Shown here: positions 52,951-61,591 of the stretch, piece after piece
Position numbering within the stretch: the first letter of the stretch is position 1
How the letters are laid out: the number at the start of each line of letters is the position of its first letter
Assembly (NCBI RefSeq): GCF_905171775.1
Contig: NC_053492.1
Location: forward strand, 329,662,690 to 329,726,689
Length of the DNA: 64,000 nt
DNA from: Rana temporaria
Taxonomy: Eukaryota; Chordata; Amphibia; Anura; Ranidae
Direction: 5' to 3'
Program-made: the position numbers and the translations under genes
Notes under the pieces: generated by a model
Database searches by the model: none
The model's input: only the letters and a program-made list of their open reading frames with translations
What the model was told of the DNA's origin: nothing

Positions 52951-53126
52951 TCTGAAGCAAAAAGTGCAAAAAAAGAAGAAAGGGCAAAAAGGATATAACA
53001 CCTAAATATGACTTCCATCCAAACTGTAAAGGGCAAGATAACCCAGTATTATTGCAAAGGCCAAATTAAAAAAGAAATGTATATTGTAACCAAAAAAAAA
53101 AAACAGGGAACATGTTAAAGAACAAT

Positions 53127-53797
53127 GGGCCAGATTCAAGTAGATTTGCGCTTTATTTGCGCAGGCACAGGGCAACGATTTTGCCCTGCGCCCACGCAAA
53201 TATTTTGCGCTGCCCTCGATTCACGGAGCAGTAGCTCCGTAAATTGCGAGGGCACGCCGGCAAAATTGCACGGCGTAAGCGCGCGCAATGTAAATGATCC
53301 CGCCGGGGGCCGGAATCATTTAAATTAGGCACGCTCCCGCGCGGAGCGTACAGCGCATGCTCCGTCTGGAAACTTTCCCGACGTGCATTGCGCCAAATGA
53401 CGTCGCAAGGACATAAAATTTGAACGTCGCGACGCGGGAACGTGGGTATCCTATAGCATTGGCTGCGCCTGCTATTAGGATGTGTAACGTTACGCGAAAC
53501 CCGACGTACGCAAACTACGTAATTTGCGTAAGCAGGGCTCGCGCCACGTTGTGAATCGGTGTTAGTATGCAATTTGCATACTATACACAGATCACAATGG
53601 GAGCGCCCCCTAGCGGTCATCGCTAGAATGCAGCCTAAAATCTGCGTGGCATAAGAGCCTTATGCCACGCAGATTTTAGGCTGCAGTCGGCATAGCGATG
53701 TTCCTGAATCAGGAGCATTCGCTACGCCGGAGCAAGTAAGCAATTGCGCCGTGTAACCTATGGTTACACAGGCGCAATTGCTTCTTGAATCTGGGCC
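53127..53797. mobile_element. Harbinger-like MITE with GGSCCAGATTCAAG ends
   Basis: Ends are GGGCCAGATTCAAG and CTTGAATCTGGGCC, with a 3-bp duplication AAT (53124-53126 and 53798-53800). It has a 17-bp-stem hairpin at 53636-53681 (AAAATCTGCGTGGCATAA and complement). There is no coding. Same terminal motif as 32276-34825. Confidence 0.88.
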
Positions 53798-53800
53798 AAT

Positions 53801-54187
53801 AAGTCTATCTTCTGGTAGTTCTTCCATTATACTGCTTATTACAAGAACATTGTAGTAAGTATACCACATGACTAGTATTACACATAATACCGTAAGTTAA
53901 TCCACTTCGTATTGCTTCCCTGTACTCATGGATGCAAATGAAGTGCATTTTCTTTTAGATCTACTCAGTTGACTTATCATGCACTTATTGCTTGGACAGA
54001 AACTCCAAAACGAACATGCTGACATCTTGTCAACGGTTTCTGGGACCGGCAGCCATTTTAGTGAGTGCACTCCTATTGTTTTATTGATTTGTTGTTGGAT
54101 ATAGCCTTATATGGTATCAACATGCCTTATTACTTCTGTGTAATGCAAGATTACCTAATGCGAAGAGAGGACTCATTGGAAAAGACC
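53801..54187. other. Unassigned stretch
   Basis: No gene or repeat border is recognised. Confidence 0.3.
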
Positions 54188-54195
54188 CTGATACT

Positions 54196-54582
54196 AGGGT
54201 TGCCACCTGTCCAGGATTCACCCGGACAGTTCGGGTTTTGAATCGTGTGTCCAGGTTTTAGTCCACCTAAAACCCGGACACATTTTTCAGACTGGGCTGT
54301 GGCTCCCCAAGTAACCAAGATCAAGGTCATACACAAATCTGGGGGCAGCTGTTTGGGGGCAGGTTTGACTGAAGGTTGGTGTGATAATGTCAGCAAGAGC
54401 AATTTGGCCACACCCACTGTTTGCCAAGGCGGGTTCTGTGCACTACATTACTACTCTCCTTGGGTCACCCAAATTTATCCAACGTCTTTTATAATCCTAT
54501 AATATTTACTGCAAAAAATAAATAAATTGCCCTGTGCTGCAAAAGTGTTTGGGTTTGGCTAGAAGAAAAGGTGGCAATCCTA
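54196..54582. mobile_element. hAT MITE (TAGGGTTGCCACC)
   Basis: Ends are TAGGGTTGCCACCT and AGGTGGCAATCCTA. The 8-bp target duplication CCTGATAC is exact (54188-54195 and 54583-54590). 387 bp, non-coding, with an internal inverted pair of TCCAGG...CCGGACA phrases near the left end. Confidence 0.92.
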
Positions 54583-54674
54583 CCTGATACTGGGAAACAT
54601 GAAAAAAAAGGAGGAAAAGGAAAAATGAAAAAGGAGAAGAGGACTACAGAGAACAAGAAGAATAGACAGCATAA

Positions 54675-54803
54675 TTGAAACAATGAACATGAAGTTAAGC
54701 AAGCTCCGGGAGGCAGTGGAGGACAAAAAAGCCTGGTGTGCTATGGTCCACGAGGTCACAAAGAATCGGACACGATTAAACGACTGAGTAACAACAACAA
54801 TGC
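54675..54803 (+). mobile_element. RTE/BovB-type LINE 3' end
   Basis: The end of an RTE ORF2: LREAVEDKKAWCAMV then HEVTKNRTRLND and a stop at 54784-54786, followed by an AACAACAACAA tail. BovB and related RTE elements end their protein with a closely similar 'DREAWRAAVHGVxKSRTxLSD' and have this short trinucleotide tail. Only about 130 bp are left (strong 5' truncation), with no target duplication resolved. Confidence 0.8.
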
Positions 54804-55570
54804 ATCATTAATCCTTTTAAAAAATGACTACACTGTATACTCTTTATGTGGCTCTGCTTGGGGAGCTTTTTGTTTTTTCACCCACCTCTGTTTAAGTGTG
54901 GAGGGCTTTCTGCAAAAGAGGTTTGCTCTGCTTCTGTGACGGGAGGGCACGTGGAACCCAGAATCCCTTGGAGAGGTTGGGAAACCCTTGTTTCAGCTCT
55001 CCGTGCACCCCTATGTCTAAGTCATCCTGTGTCCATTAGGGGCACAGGGTGACTAAGAAAATGTGGCTTGGATTACTTGAAATGGGATGGTAATATTTAT
55101 CCACAATATCTCCAGGATATATATATATAAAGACTATTCTTTACTCAACATTCTGAACTCAATATGTTAATTGAAAGAGCTGATCACATTGGCCTCTGTA
55201 CAATGTAGGAGACGGCCCATCTGCTACTTGAAGCCCTTGCTATTGTGAGAAAGTATCCTATGTTTATAGTTATAATAATGTATAATCTACTTGTGTGAAG
55301 CTCAGTGACAAGTTTGACCTGTAGTGAAATCCTGATTGATCACAATGGCCAGGCGGGCATGAAATCACCTCAGCTTTTTTAAGGGACTAGTTAATTAACT
55401 AAGTTAATTCTGGTTCTAGGTGTAGAAAAAGTGAAGTAAGTATTAGCCGAGTACAGTTTAGAAACAAGGTGCCGGTGTTTTTTTGTTTTTTTTAATGGTT
55501 ACTAGGTTGCTAGTCAGGGCCAGGTTTATTGTTTTAAAAATAATGTGGTGCATTACCTACATTAAACCTT
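54804..55570. other. Unassigned stretch containing a copy of the 37056 repeat
   Basis: 54870-54945 matches 37056-37170 in inverse orientation (TTTTTCACCCACCTCTGTTTAAG, AGTGTGGAGGGCTTTCTG). Otherwise no gene is recognised. Confidence 0.4.
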
Positions 55571-55571
55571 T

Positions 55572-55684
55572 CATGGGGCTGCACAGTGGCTTAGTGGTTA
55601 GCACTTACTGTATGCCTTATGGCACTGGGGTCCTTGGTTGCCCTGGCCATGACACTATCTACATGGAGCTTGTTCTCATTGTAC
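55572..55684 (+). repeat. SINE-like dispersed repeat, left half
   Basis: GGGGCTGCACAGTGGC then TTAGTGGTTAGCACTTA has the TRGYNNAGTGG-like A-box form of a tRNA-derived promoter, followed by a decayed GGGTCCTTGGTTG (B-box-like) and CTACATGGAGCTTGTTCTC. It is interrupted at TTAA 55685 by a MITE and resumes at 56222. Confidence 0.6.
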
Positions 55685-55688
55685 TTAA

Positions 55689-56217
55689 AGTGGAACTTTA
55701 GTCAGAAAACTTTAAGTCCTACTATATCACTTCAGGTTGGCCTCTTTTGCAGGTATAGCTATGTACAACATTAAAAATAAGTGCCTGTTTAAAATCCAGT
55801 AATACACTGTCTCACCCTGTTCTGCACGTGCTCAGTTGCTCTCCATTTTTAGGCTGATCTTCTGACAGCTTTAAAGTGAAATTAATCCCTCCTATCCTTT
55901 ACAGCCAAGGAAGCTGCTACTGTAACTGCCATGGTGATCAGTTATGACACCAGCCATTTGACGATTTGACAGAAATGTAACTGTTTTTCAAAACGGTTAA
56001 ATTAATGTGTTTAGTTCCACTTTATGATTTACTGCTGTTCAAAGGGGTTCTGGGCTTCAATAAAATGGCAGCAGCCTCCAGCAAGAAGAAACAGGAGCAA
56101 TGCCAGTGGCAATTTACAGCACACACTAATTTTAGTAGTACAATTATTAATGTGGAATGCATGTACTTTCCTAAAGAACATTATTTTTTGTCAAGTTGTT
56201 TTTGGTCAAGTTCCGCT
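55689..56217. mobile_element. Kolobok/T2-like MITE (AGTGGAACTT)
   Basis: Ends are AGTGGAACTTTAGTC and CAAGTTCCGCT, flanked by TTAA on both sides (55685-55688 and 56218-56221). It interrupts the SINE-like repeat, whose two halves fit together without it. No gene; a short ORF (56005-56274) crosses its border. Confidence 0.85.
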
Positions 56218-56221
56218 TTAA

Positions 56222-56350
56222 GTGTATTGCCTTGGGGTACTCCAGTTTCCTTCCACATTCCAAAGACACACTGATAGATTAATTAGCTTATGTCTAAATT
56301 GGCCCTAATATGTTTTTTAGCAGCATCAGATGTGGCATTTATACCCTACG
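56222..56350 (+). repeat. SINE-like dispersed repeat, right half
   Basis: GGGGTACTCCAGTTTCC then TTCCACATTCCAAAGACAC and AATTGGCCCTAATATG match the common end of this vertebrate repeat ('CCAAAGACATGCTG..TTGGCC'). Confidence 0.6.
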
Positions 56351-56635
56351 GTTGGTCCATACTCAGACCTGTATACTTTCAGATACTTTCAGACCTGTAT
56401 GGATCCAGCTTTAAGAATGAGATTGCAATTCACTTGTGCAAATTGTGTTAGGGATCTCACGCTAAGAGTTATACAAGTGCTAAATTAAGTAATTTTGTGT
56501 TGAAGCTGCTCCCCTGAAAAGTGCAATTGCTGACTTTTAAAAATTAGAGTGATAAGTGTAGGGGGCGCTAGAGAACTAAAGTCCTCACATTAATATAAAA
56601 ATATATATATACGTAAAAAAACATTTTTCTTGATC

Positions 56636-56780
56636 ATACATCACGGGACACAGAGCCTTAGTTACTTAATGGGTTATGTAGTCACCACAGGTGATTGGAC
56701 ACCGGCAAACCCAATTAAAATGAGTTTCTCCACTATATAACCCCTCCCAAATGGAGAGTGCCAGTGTTAAGGTGGTTGGT
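56636..56780 (+). repeat. DIRS left inverted terminal repeat
   Basis: It starts near TTGATCATACATCACGGGAC and runs to GGAGAGTGCCAG. Its complement is found at 60240-60395. Confidence 0.85.
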
Positions 56781-57766
56781 CACGTTCAACATGTGCTAAG
56801 AAGAAAAATGCTCTTTTGATGGTCTGGCTGAGGAGACCTAGGAGCTATAACCGGATCTATTCCTCAGGCTGATATCAAAGGCCTAAGATGGTTGGTACCC
56901 GGGCCTTGTGTAAGAAGAAATTAGGTTTGCCTGTAATGTCTCTCTGCGGAGGTCTGGGCTCTGGGATCCAGACTTTGGTGTACTAATACATCTGTGGCGC
57001 GAAAAGGTTTCTGGCAGAGTCTTCTATTAGTCCAGGTATGAGGTTTTCTCTAATAAAACCCTTGATAAACCTGAGGGTTGGCACAACTTGCCTGCCGTGA
57101 TGGGTGAAAGCTGGAACTTTTAGTAGCTTTCTTGCGGCGTGGATCAGGTAAGAAAGAGATAATTTTTATTTATGTATTATCTTCCTTGGAGTAGGATGTC
57201 TTTCCTGGTTCTCACCACTGGAGAGAGTAAGTGCAACCTGGTGTTTTCTTACATAGCCTTCCAGGATAACATGCTCAGTGAAGTCGGTCAAATATAACAC
57301 CACTCACCTCCTTCTGCTGCAGGCTCTGCCACAATACGCATACAGGGGTCCACAAGATGCCCCCCAGTAATCTCTCCCTCCCTCTTCCTCGTCTCCAGGG
57401 TGCCGCCATGACAGCGGCGCTTGCGCGCATGCACACGTGCGGGTGCCGCAAGCACGTTATTCTGTCAGTATAGAGACATGGATGGGGGGGGGGAGTGGTT
57501 GCTAGGGCCCTGCGCAATGCAAAACACCTGTGTGCAGGCGCCAAGAGGCTGGTTCAAAAGCCCAGCACGCCAGAGCCTTCTGTAAGTGGCATGGACACAG
57601 AGCTGTGGACTGTAAGCATCCCTGTGGATTGAACCAGGCAAACCTAAGACTCCTGCTCAGGATCAGGTTGTGCAGTGGGCTGATATTTTTGTGTATTCTA
57701 AGATTATAACACAACAGTGATTGCATTTATATTTGTGGATAGTACCTTTGCTTTGCAGTAAGGACT

Positions 57767-58905
57767 ATGTCCCAGAGAAGATGGTCTAGGGCAAGTAAAA
57801 GAGGCACCAGAAAATCCCCACGTACGGCTAAGGATTCTGAGCTTGCCTGCAGTTTACCATCCTCCTCTGTCAGCCTGATAGCTGCCTCACATGAAGAATC
57901 CGTCTGGTTTTGCAGCTTCTCCTATAGCAGCTCCTGTATACGTCACTAAGGACGCTTTAAAAGTTGCTTTGGATGACCTGGAAGGAAGGATTGCTAATAT
58001 TGTCGCAACCTCCTTGAAAGATAACAGAAACCGGGGTAGATCCCCTTCATCTGCTCTGGCTCTCTTTTCAGATGAGCCTTCTGAGGGTGAAAAATCCCTC
58101 TCTGGAGATGAGGATCATGTGCAGTCTGAGGTCCAAGATTGAGAGGTTTCCTGCGACTTCTCAGTCGCTAAAGATGCAGGTGAAATTTAATGCAGAGATG
58201 GTGCGTGCCACTTACAAATTGCCTCCTGTTGAAGCTTCTAGGCCCTCTGTTTCCTCTTTGGGATCACGGAAATCCCCACAGGCTGCATGCGCCTTTCCAG
58301 TTCATCCCTTGCTGGATAAACTGATGTATGATGACTGGGTTCACCCAGATAAAAAGTTTTCTCCTCCTAAGCAGTTATCCCTCCTTTATCCTATGGAGGA
58401 AGGTTTCACCAAGAAATGGGGGGGTACCTGCTATTGATGCAGCTATTTCTTGTGCAAACAAATACCTGACTTGTCCTTTAGACAACGCGCAGGGTTTTAG
58501 GGATCCAACTGATAAAAAGCTGGAGTCCCTATTAAAAACATCCTCTGCCATTGCTGGGGCTGTAGTACAACCTGCAGTTACAGCCATTGGTGTATAACAG
58601 TTCCTCAAGGAACAAGTGAAGCAGATGATTAACCTCCTCCCTACAGAAGAGATTGAGGTTTATGAGGACCTTCCTAAGGCCTTGTGCGTTGCGATTGATG
58701 CGATTATGGGCTCTGTTCAACAAGCATCTCGCTTGAATCTCCTGCAGGTACACATGCGCAGGTCCCTTTGGTTAAAACATTGGGAGACCGAGGCTTCCTG
58801 CAAGAAATACTTGGCAGCGTTCCCCTTTGGGGGAGAATGCCTGTTTGGAGATGACCTGGATAAATACATTCACCTGAGGCAAGTCTACTCTATTGCCGGT
58901 TAAGA
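57767..58905 (+). pseudogene. DIRS Gag-like protein, frameshifted
   Basis: MSQRRWSRASKRGTRK starts at 57767 with a basic leader. The frame then changes near 57880 to KDALKVALDDLEGRI and SDEPSEGEKSLSGDEDH (acidic). It changes again near 58130 and near 58430: FPVHPLLDKLMYDDW, EGFTKKWG, then CANKYLTCPLDNAQGF and DKKLESLLKTSSAIAG. A stop follows after 58590, and then LLPTEEIEVYEDLPKAL with KYLAAFPFGGECLFGDDL at the end. The 'KLMYDDW..PDKKF' and 'FPFxGxxLFGxDLDKYI' blocks are recognisable Gag features of vertebrate DIRS elements. At least three frame changes make it inactive. Confidence 0.75.
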
Positions 58906-59199
58906 AAAAGAGTAAGCTTCCCTCATTTAAATGTACTTTTTCTCCAGCCCCTGGAAACTCAGTCTCCAGGCAGTGGTGACGGCAGCCCCAGTCTAAAACT
59001 AGGGGAAAAGCCCAGAGGAAAGCCCAAGGGCAGAAAATAACTTGGAGTTCAAGGTCTAAACAGAACCCCAAAACTTCCCTATGAAGGAATGCCCCCGCTC
59101 GGCCGAGTGGGGGGAAGGCTGATGCATTTTGCAAATGCCTGGTGGAACAAGGTTCGGGACAAGTAGGTCATCACCACAGGCTCCTCAGGCTACAAGCTA

Positions 59200-59535
59200 G
59201 AGTTCAGAGAACTTCCACCACCCCGTTTTCTGAGATCAAGAATTGCCAAAGATCCAGAAAAAATAAGGCCTTTACTGTTGGCCTTGGAACACCTGTTGTC
59301 CCAAGAGGTAATCTTGTTTACGGTTCCAAAACCAAACTGGGATGTCAGACCTATCCTAGATCTAAAAAGTCTGAATCAGTTTCTGAACATCCGCTCCTTC
59401 CGCATGGAGTCTGTCCATTCAGTTGTTTCCACCCTTCAGGGAGGAGAATTCCTGGCATCAATAGACATCAGAGTTGCATATCTACATGTGCCAATATTTC
59501 CCGCTCACCAAAGGTTTCTAAGGTCTCACCTGAAT
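59200..59535 (+). pseudogene. DIRS reverse transcriptase, N-terminal part
   Basis: The frame from 59278 reads LEHLLSQEVILFTVPKPN, DVRPILDLKSLNQFL, SFRMESVHSVVSTLQGG, FLASIDIRVAYLHVPIF. This is the DIRS RT up to motif A. The first Asp of motif A (in SIDI) is present, while the second acidic position usually seen (KDAYL) is Val. The rest of the palm with the YxDD box is missing: the sequence jumps at about 59535-59600 to the recombinase. Non-functional. Confidence 0.85.
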
Positions 59536-59599
59536 TTCTTACCTAAGGTGGTTTCAGGTTTTCTTCAGAACCAAGATATAGTCCTATTGTCTTTCTTTG

Positions 59600-60015
59600 C
59601 AGATCCGCAGTCTGCGGAGGAAGAGGGTCTACACTCTCTAGATGTTGTAAGAGCGGTAAAGGTTTATCTGCAAGCTAAGGCTCAGATAAGAAAGATTGTC
59701 TATTCATTCTGCCACAAGGCCCAAAGAAGGGCCAGGCAGCGTCAAAATCCACTATTGCAAGGTGGATTTGACAAGTCATTATTCAGGCCTATGGTTTAGA
59801 AAAGAAGATCCTTCCTTTTAAGGTGAAAGGTGAAAGCGCACTCAACTAGAGCAGTTGGTGCTTCATGGGCAGTGCATTACCAGGCCTCCATGGCTCAGAT
59901 CTGTAAGGCTGCTACTTGGTCTTTGGTCCATACATTTACTAAATTCTACCAGGTTGATGTGAGAGGTTACGAGGATGCCGCCTTCGGGTGTAGTGTGCTG
60001 CAGGCAGCAGTATAG
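59600..60015 (+). pseudogene. DIRS tyrosine recombinase, C-terminal part
   Basis: Two frames carry the end of a tyrosine recombinase, which circularises and integrates DIRS DNA without an integrase. First 'SLDVVRAVKVYLQ' (59637), FCHKAQRRARQRQ. Then after a frame change, AHSTRAVGASWAVHY (59838; HSTR is the HxxR catalytic pair), QICKAATWSLVHTFTKFYQ (the nucleophile Tyr in FY). It ends with TAG at about 60013. The N-terminal catalytic Arg region is absent. Confidence 0.82.
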
Positions 60016-60104
60016 ATTCTCTGGCTCGAGGGCGTTCTTATTCTGATCGGTGTCTACCTCCCCCTCAAATTTTAGCATTGCTATGGGACATCCCATTAAA
60101 TAAT

Positions 60105-60212
60105 TAAGGCTCTGTGTCCCGTGATGTATGATCAAGAAAATAGGATTTTTTATACAGCTTACCTGAAAAATCCTTTTCTCTTGGGAATACATCACGGGAC
60201 ACAGAGCTCCAA
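60105..60212 (+). repeat. DIRS internal complementary region
   Basis: The first half (to about 60150, GTCCCGTGATGTATGATCAAG) is complementary to the left outer end at 56620-56667. The second half (ATACAGCTTACCTG, CATCACGGGACACAGAGC) is complementary to the right outer end at 60365-60433. In DIRS elements this region templates the completion of a circular copy. Confidence 0.88.
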
Positions 60213-60239
60213 CCTCTCTTCGGAGTTAACGTGGAACAC

Positions 60240-60433
60240 TTATTGCTTTGCTACAAAACTGAGATACTCTCCATTTGGGTTATATAGGGGAGGAACTCAA
60301 TTTTAATTGGGTTTGCCAGTGTCCAATCACCTGTGGTGACTACATAACCCATTAGGTAATTAAGGCTCTGTGTCCCGTGATGTATTCCGAAGAAAATTAT
60401 TTTACAGGTAAGCTGTATTAAAAAAATCCTATT
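60240..60433 (+). repeat. DIRS right inverted terminal repeat
   Basis: Inverse of the left repeat (CAATCACCTGTGGTGACTAC, CTCTGTGTCCCGTGATG), extending to about AAATCCTATT at 60433. Confidence 0.85.
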
Positions 60434-60439
60434 ATTACC

Positions 60440-61010
60440 TACTACTAATCAAAGCAATTAAAGTGCATTGTGCTAAATAAATAATAATTCATAATAATAG
60501 TGATACATTCATAGATCAGTTTTCCAAAGTCCATTAATAATCTTTTGTGCTGTGAATCTTATCCATAACACCGTCACCAGGGCAAATATTGTAAATATCA
60601 ACCGATGGAAATGTGAGTGAAATAGACACGACCTCTTTAATTAAAAAGAAAGGTCGTAACAGGCTGTTTTGTATTTATCTGTGGGTATTTGCTGACCTGT
60701 CACTGGAGCTGTAGCTGGAAACCTTTACGATTCTCCTTTCCACCGTAGGTATACCCATTAAGAAATAAACATAAAACGGACCATAGCGTGTAGCAAGATG
60801 GCGGCGACGGAATGTCACTTCTGTTACACATTCTGACAGGTCGCCTAATCTGACGAAACACCTCCCAGCCTCCGCTCTGTGTTTGGCACGCGTTCCACCG
60901 CCGTGGTGTAAGAAACCGGAAGTCGATGACTGGTAATGACGTGACCGGGATGCGCCTCGACGTACGTTTCGTTTTACAACGTCATTAGGAAGCGTCCCAA
61001 TCACTAGTCA
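60440..61010. other. CpG-rich block with YY1-, ETS- and CRE-like motifs
   Basis: No gene is assigned. 60780-60990 is unusually CpG-rich. CAAGATGGCGGC (60794-60805) fits a YY1 site, ACCGGAAGT (60915-60923) an ETS site, TGACGTGA (60937-60944) and ACGTCATT (60979-60986) CRE-like sites. This is the profile of a vertebrate CpG-island promoter. A 109-codon minus ORF (61004-60675) and a short plus ORF starting at the YY1 ATG show no domain. The end (GTACGTTTCGTTTTAC) resembles the tail of dispersed repeats with a GAAACG core, so a repeat is an equally good explanation. Confidence 0.4.
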
Positions 61011-61029
61011 GATTATGGAAAATACCTTC

Positions 61030-61591
61030 AAAGTGGGATGTTATTGGCGGAGCAAAGCTATCTCCACCCCTCACATCTCTCAATGTAAAAAGGTACAACC
61101 CTTGACCCCACCCCTGACACCGCCTCAAAACAAAATACATGAGGACAGCTCACCACTCTACCAAGTCTTCGGCATGTTGCGGTTCAACACGGCCAGCTGC
61201 CGAAAAAAAGGACAAATGTGTCCCACGGACAATTTGCTGATGAGGATGCACCTTGTCCACGACCAGCACTGTTGCCTCTAGACGCAGAGCCTGCTTGCCC
61301 TCTTTTATCGGCTCATGACTGTCTGCCTCTCCTTGTTGTCCTTCCAGACATACTAATGGCATGCAAAGAGATGCAGCTGCACAAAGCTGGGATGTATATA
61401 TATATACTGATTATACTACAGCTAGCTGAATCAACTGCCTGCCTGTAGTATTATTAGTAAGAGAACACCAGCAATTGTCTTCAGTTAGCTTTAGTTGCAC
61501 ACTGTGCAAAGACACAATACACTAACTGACAATACTTGCTGATCCCTGCCTGTGGCATTAGTATGAGAACACCAGCAATTGTAGTCAGGTA
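61030..61591 (-). pseudogene. hAT-A transposase 5' end and leader, fragment
   Basis: Minus strand from about 61370 to 61150 reads GKQALRLEATVLVVD, 'FSAAGRVEPQHAEDLVEW' and stops. The same words occur at 23780-23920 in the hAT-A transposase N-terminus (FSGAGRVEPQHAEKLVEW). Upstream, to 61591, lies leader-like sequence with a duplicated 'GAGAACACCAGCAATTGT' (61461 and 61565). It is interrupted at 61592 by hAT-B. The rest of the gene is absent on the left, where a different sequence (61030-61140) begins. Confidence 0.65.

Larger units (their letters stand above)
56620..60433 (+). mobile_element. DIRS-type (tyrosine recombinase) retrotransposon with internal deletion
   Basis: Inverted terminal repeats of about 150 bp (56620-56780 and 60240-60433, sharing CATCACGGGACACAGAGC and GTAGTCACCACAGGTGATTG in inverse) and an internal complementary region (60105-60212) define DIRS architecture. 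Inside are gag (57767-58905), RT (59200-59535) and tyrosine recombinase (59600-60015). The end of RT, the whole RNase H and the start of the recombinase are missing. DIRS elements make no target duplication, and none is seen. Confidence 0.9.

Noticed and set aside
53636..53681. microRNA-like hairpin
   Set aside because: The hairpin is an internal palindrome of a Harbinger-like MITE. Without small-RNA data it should not be called a microRNA.
55572..55650. A tRNA gene
   Set aside because: There is an A-box-like stretch, but no cloverleaf can be drawn and the B box is degraded. The sequence is a SINE-like dispersed repeat. I found no intact tRNA, rRNA or snRNA gene anywhere in the window.
60780..61004. 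First exon of a host gene (109-codon minus ORF)
   Set aside because: No domain, no supported splice partner, and a possible repeat origin. Kept only as a CpG-rich block.
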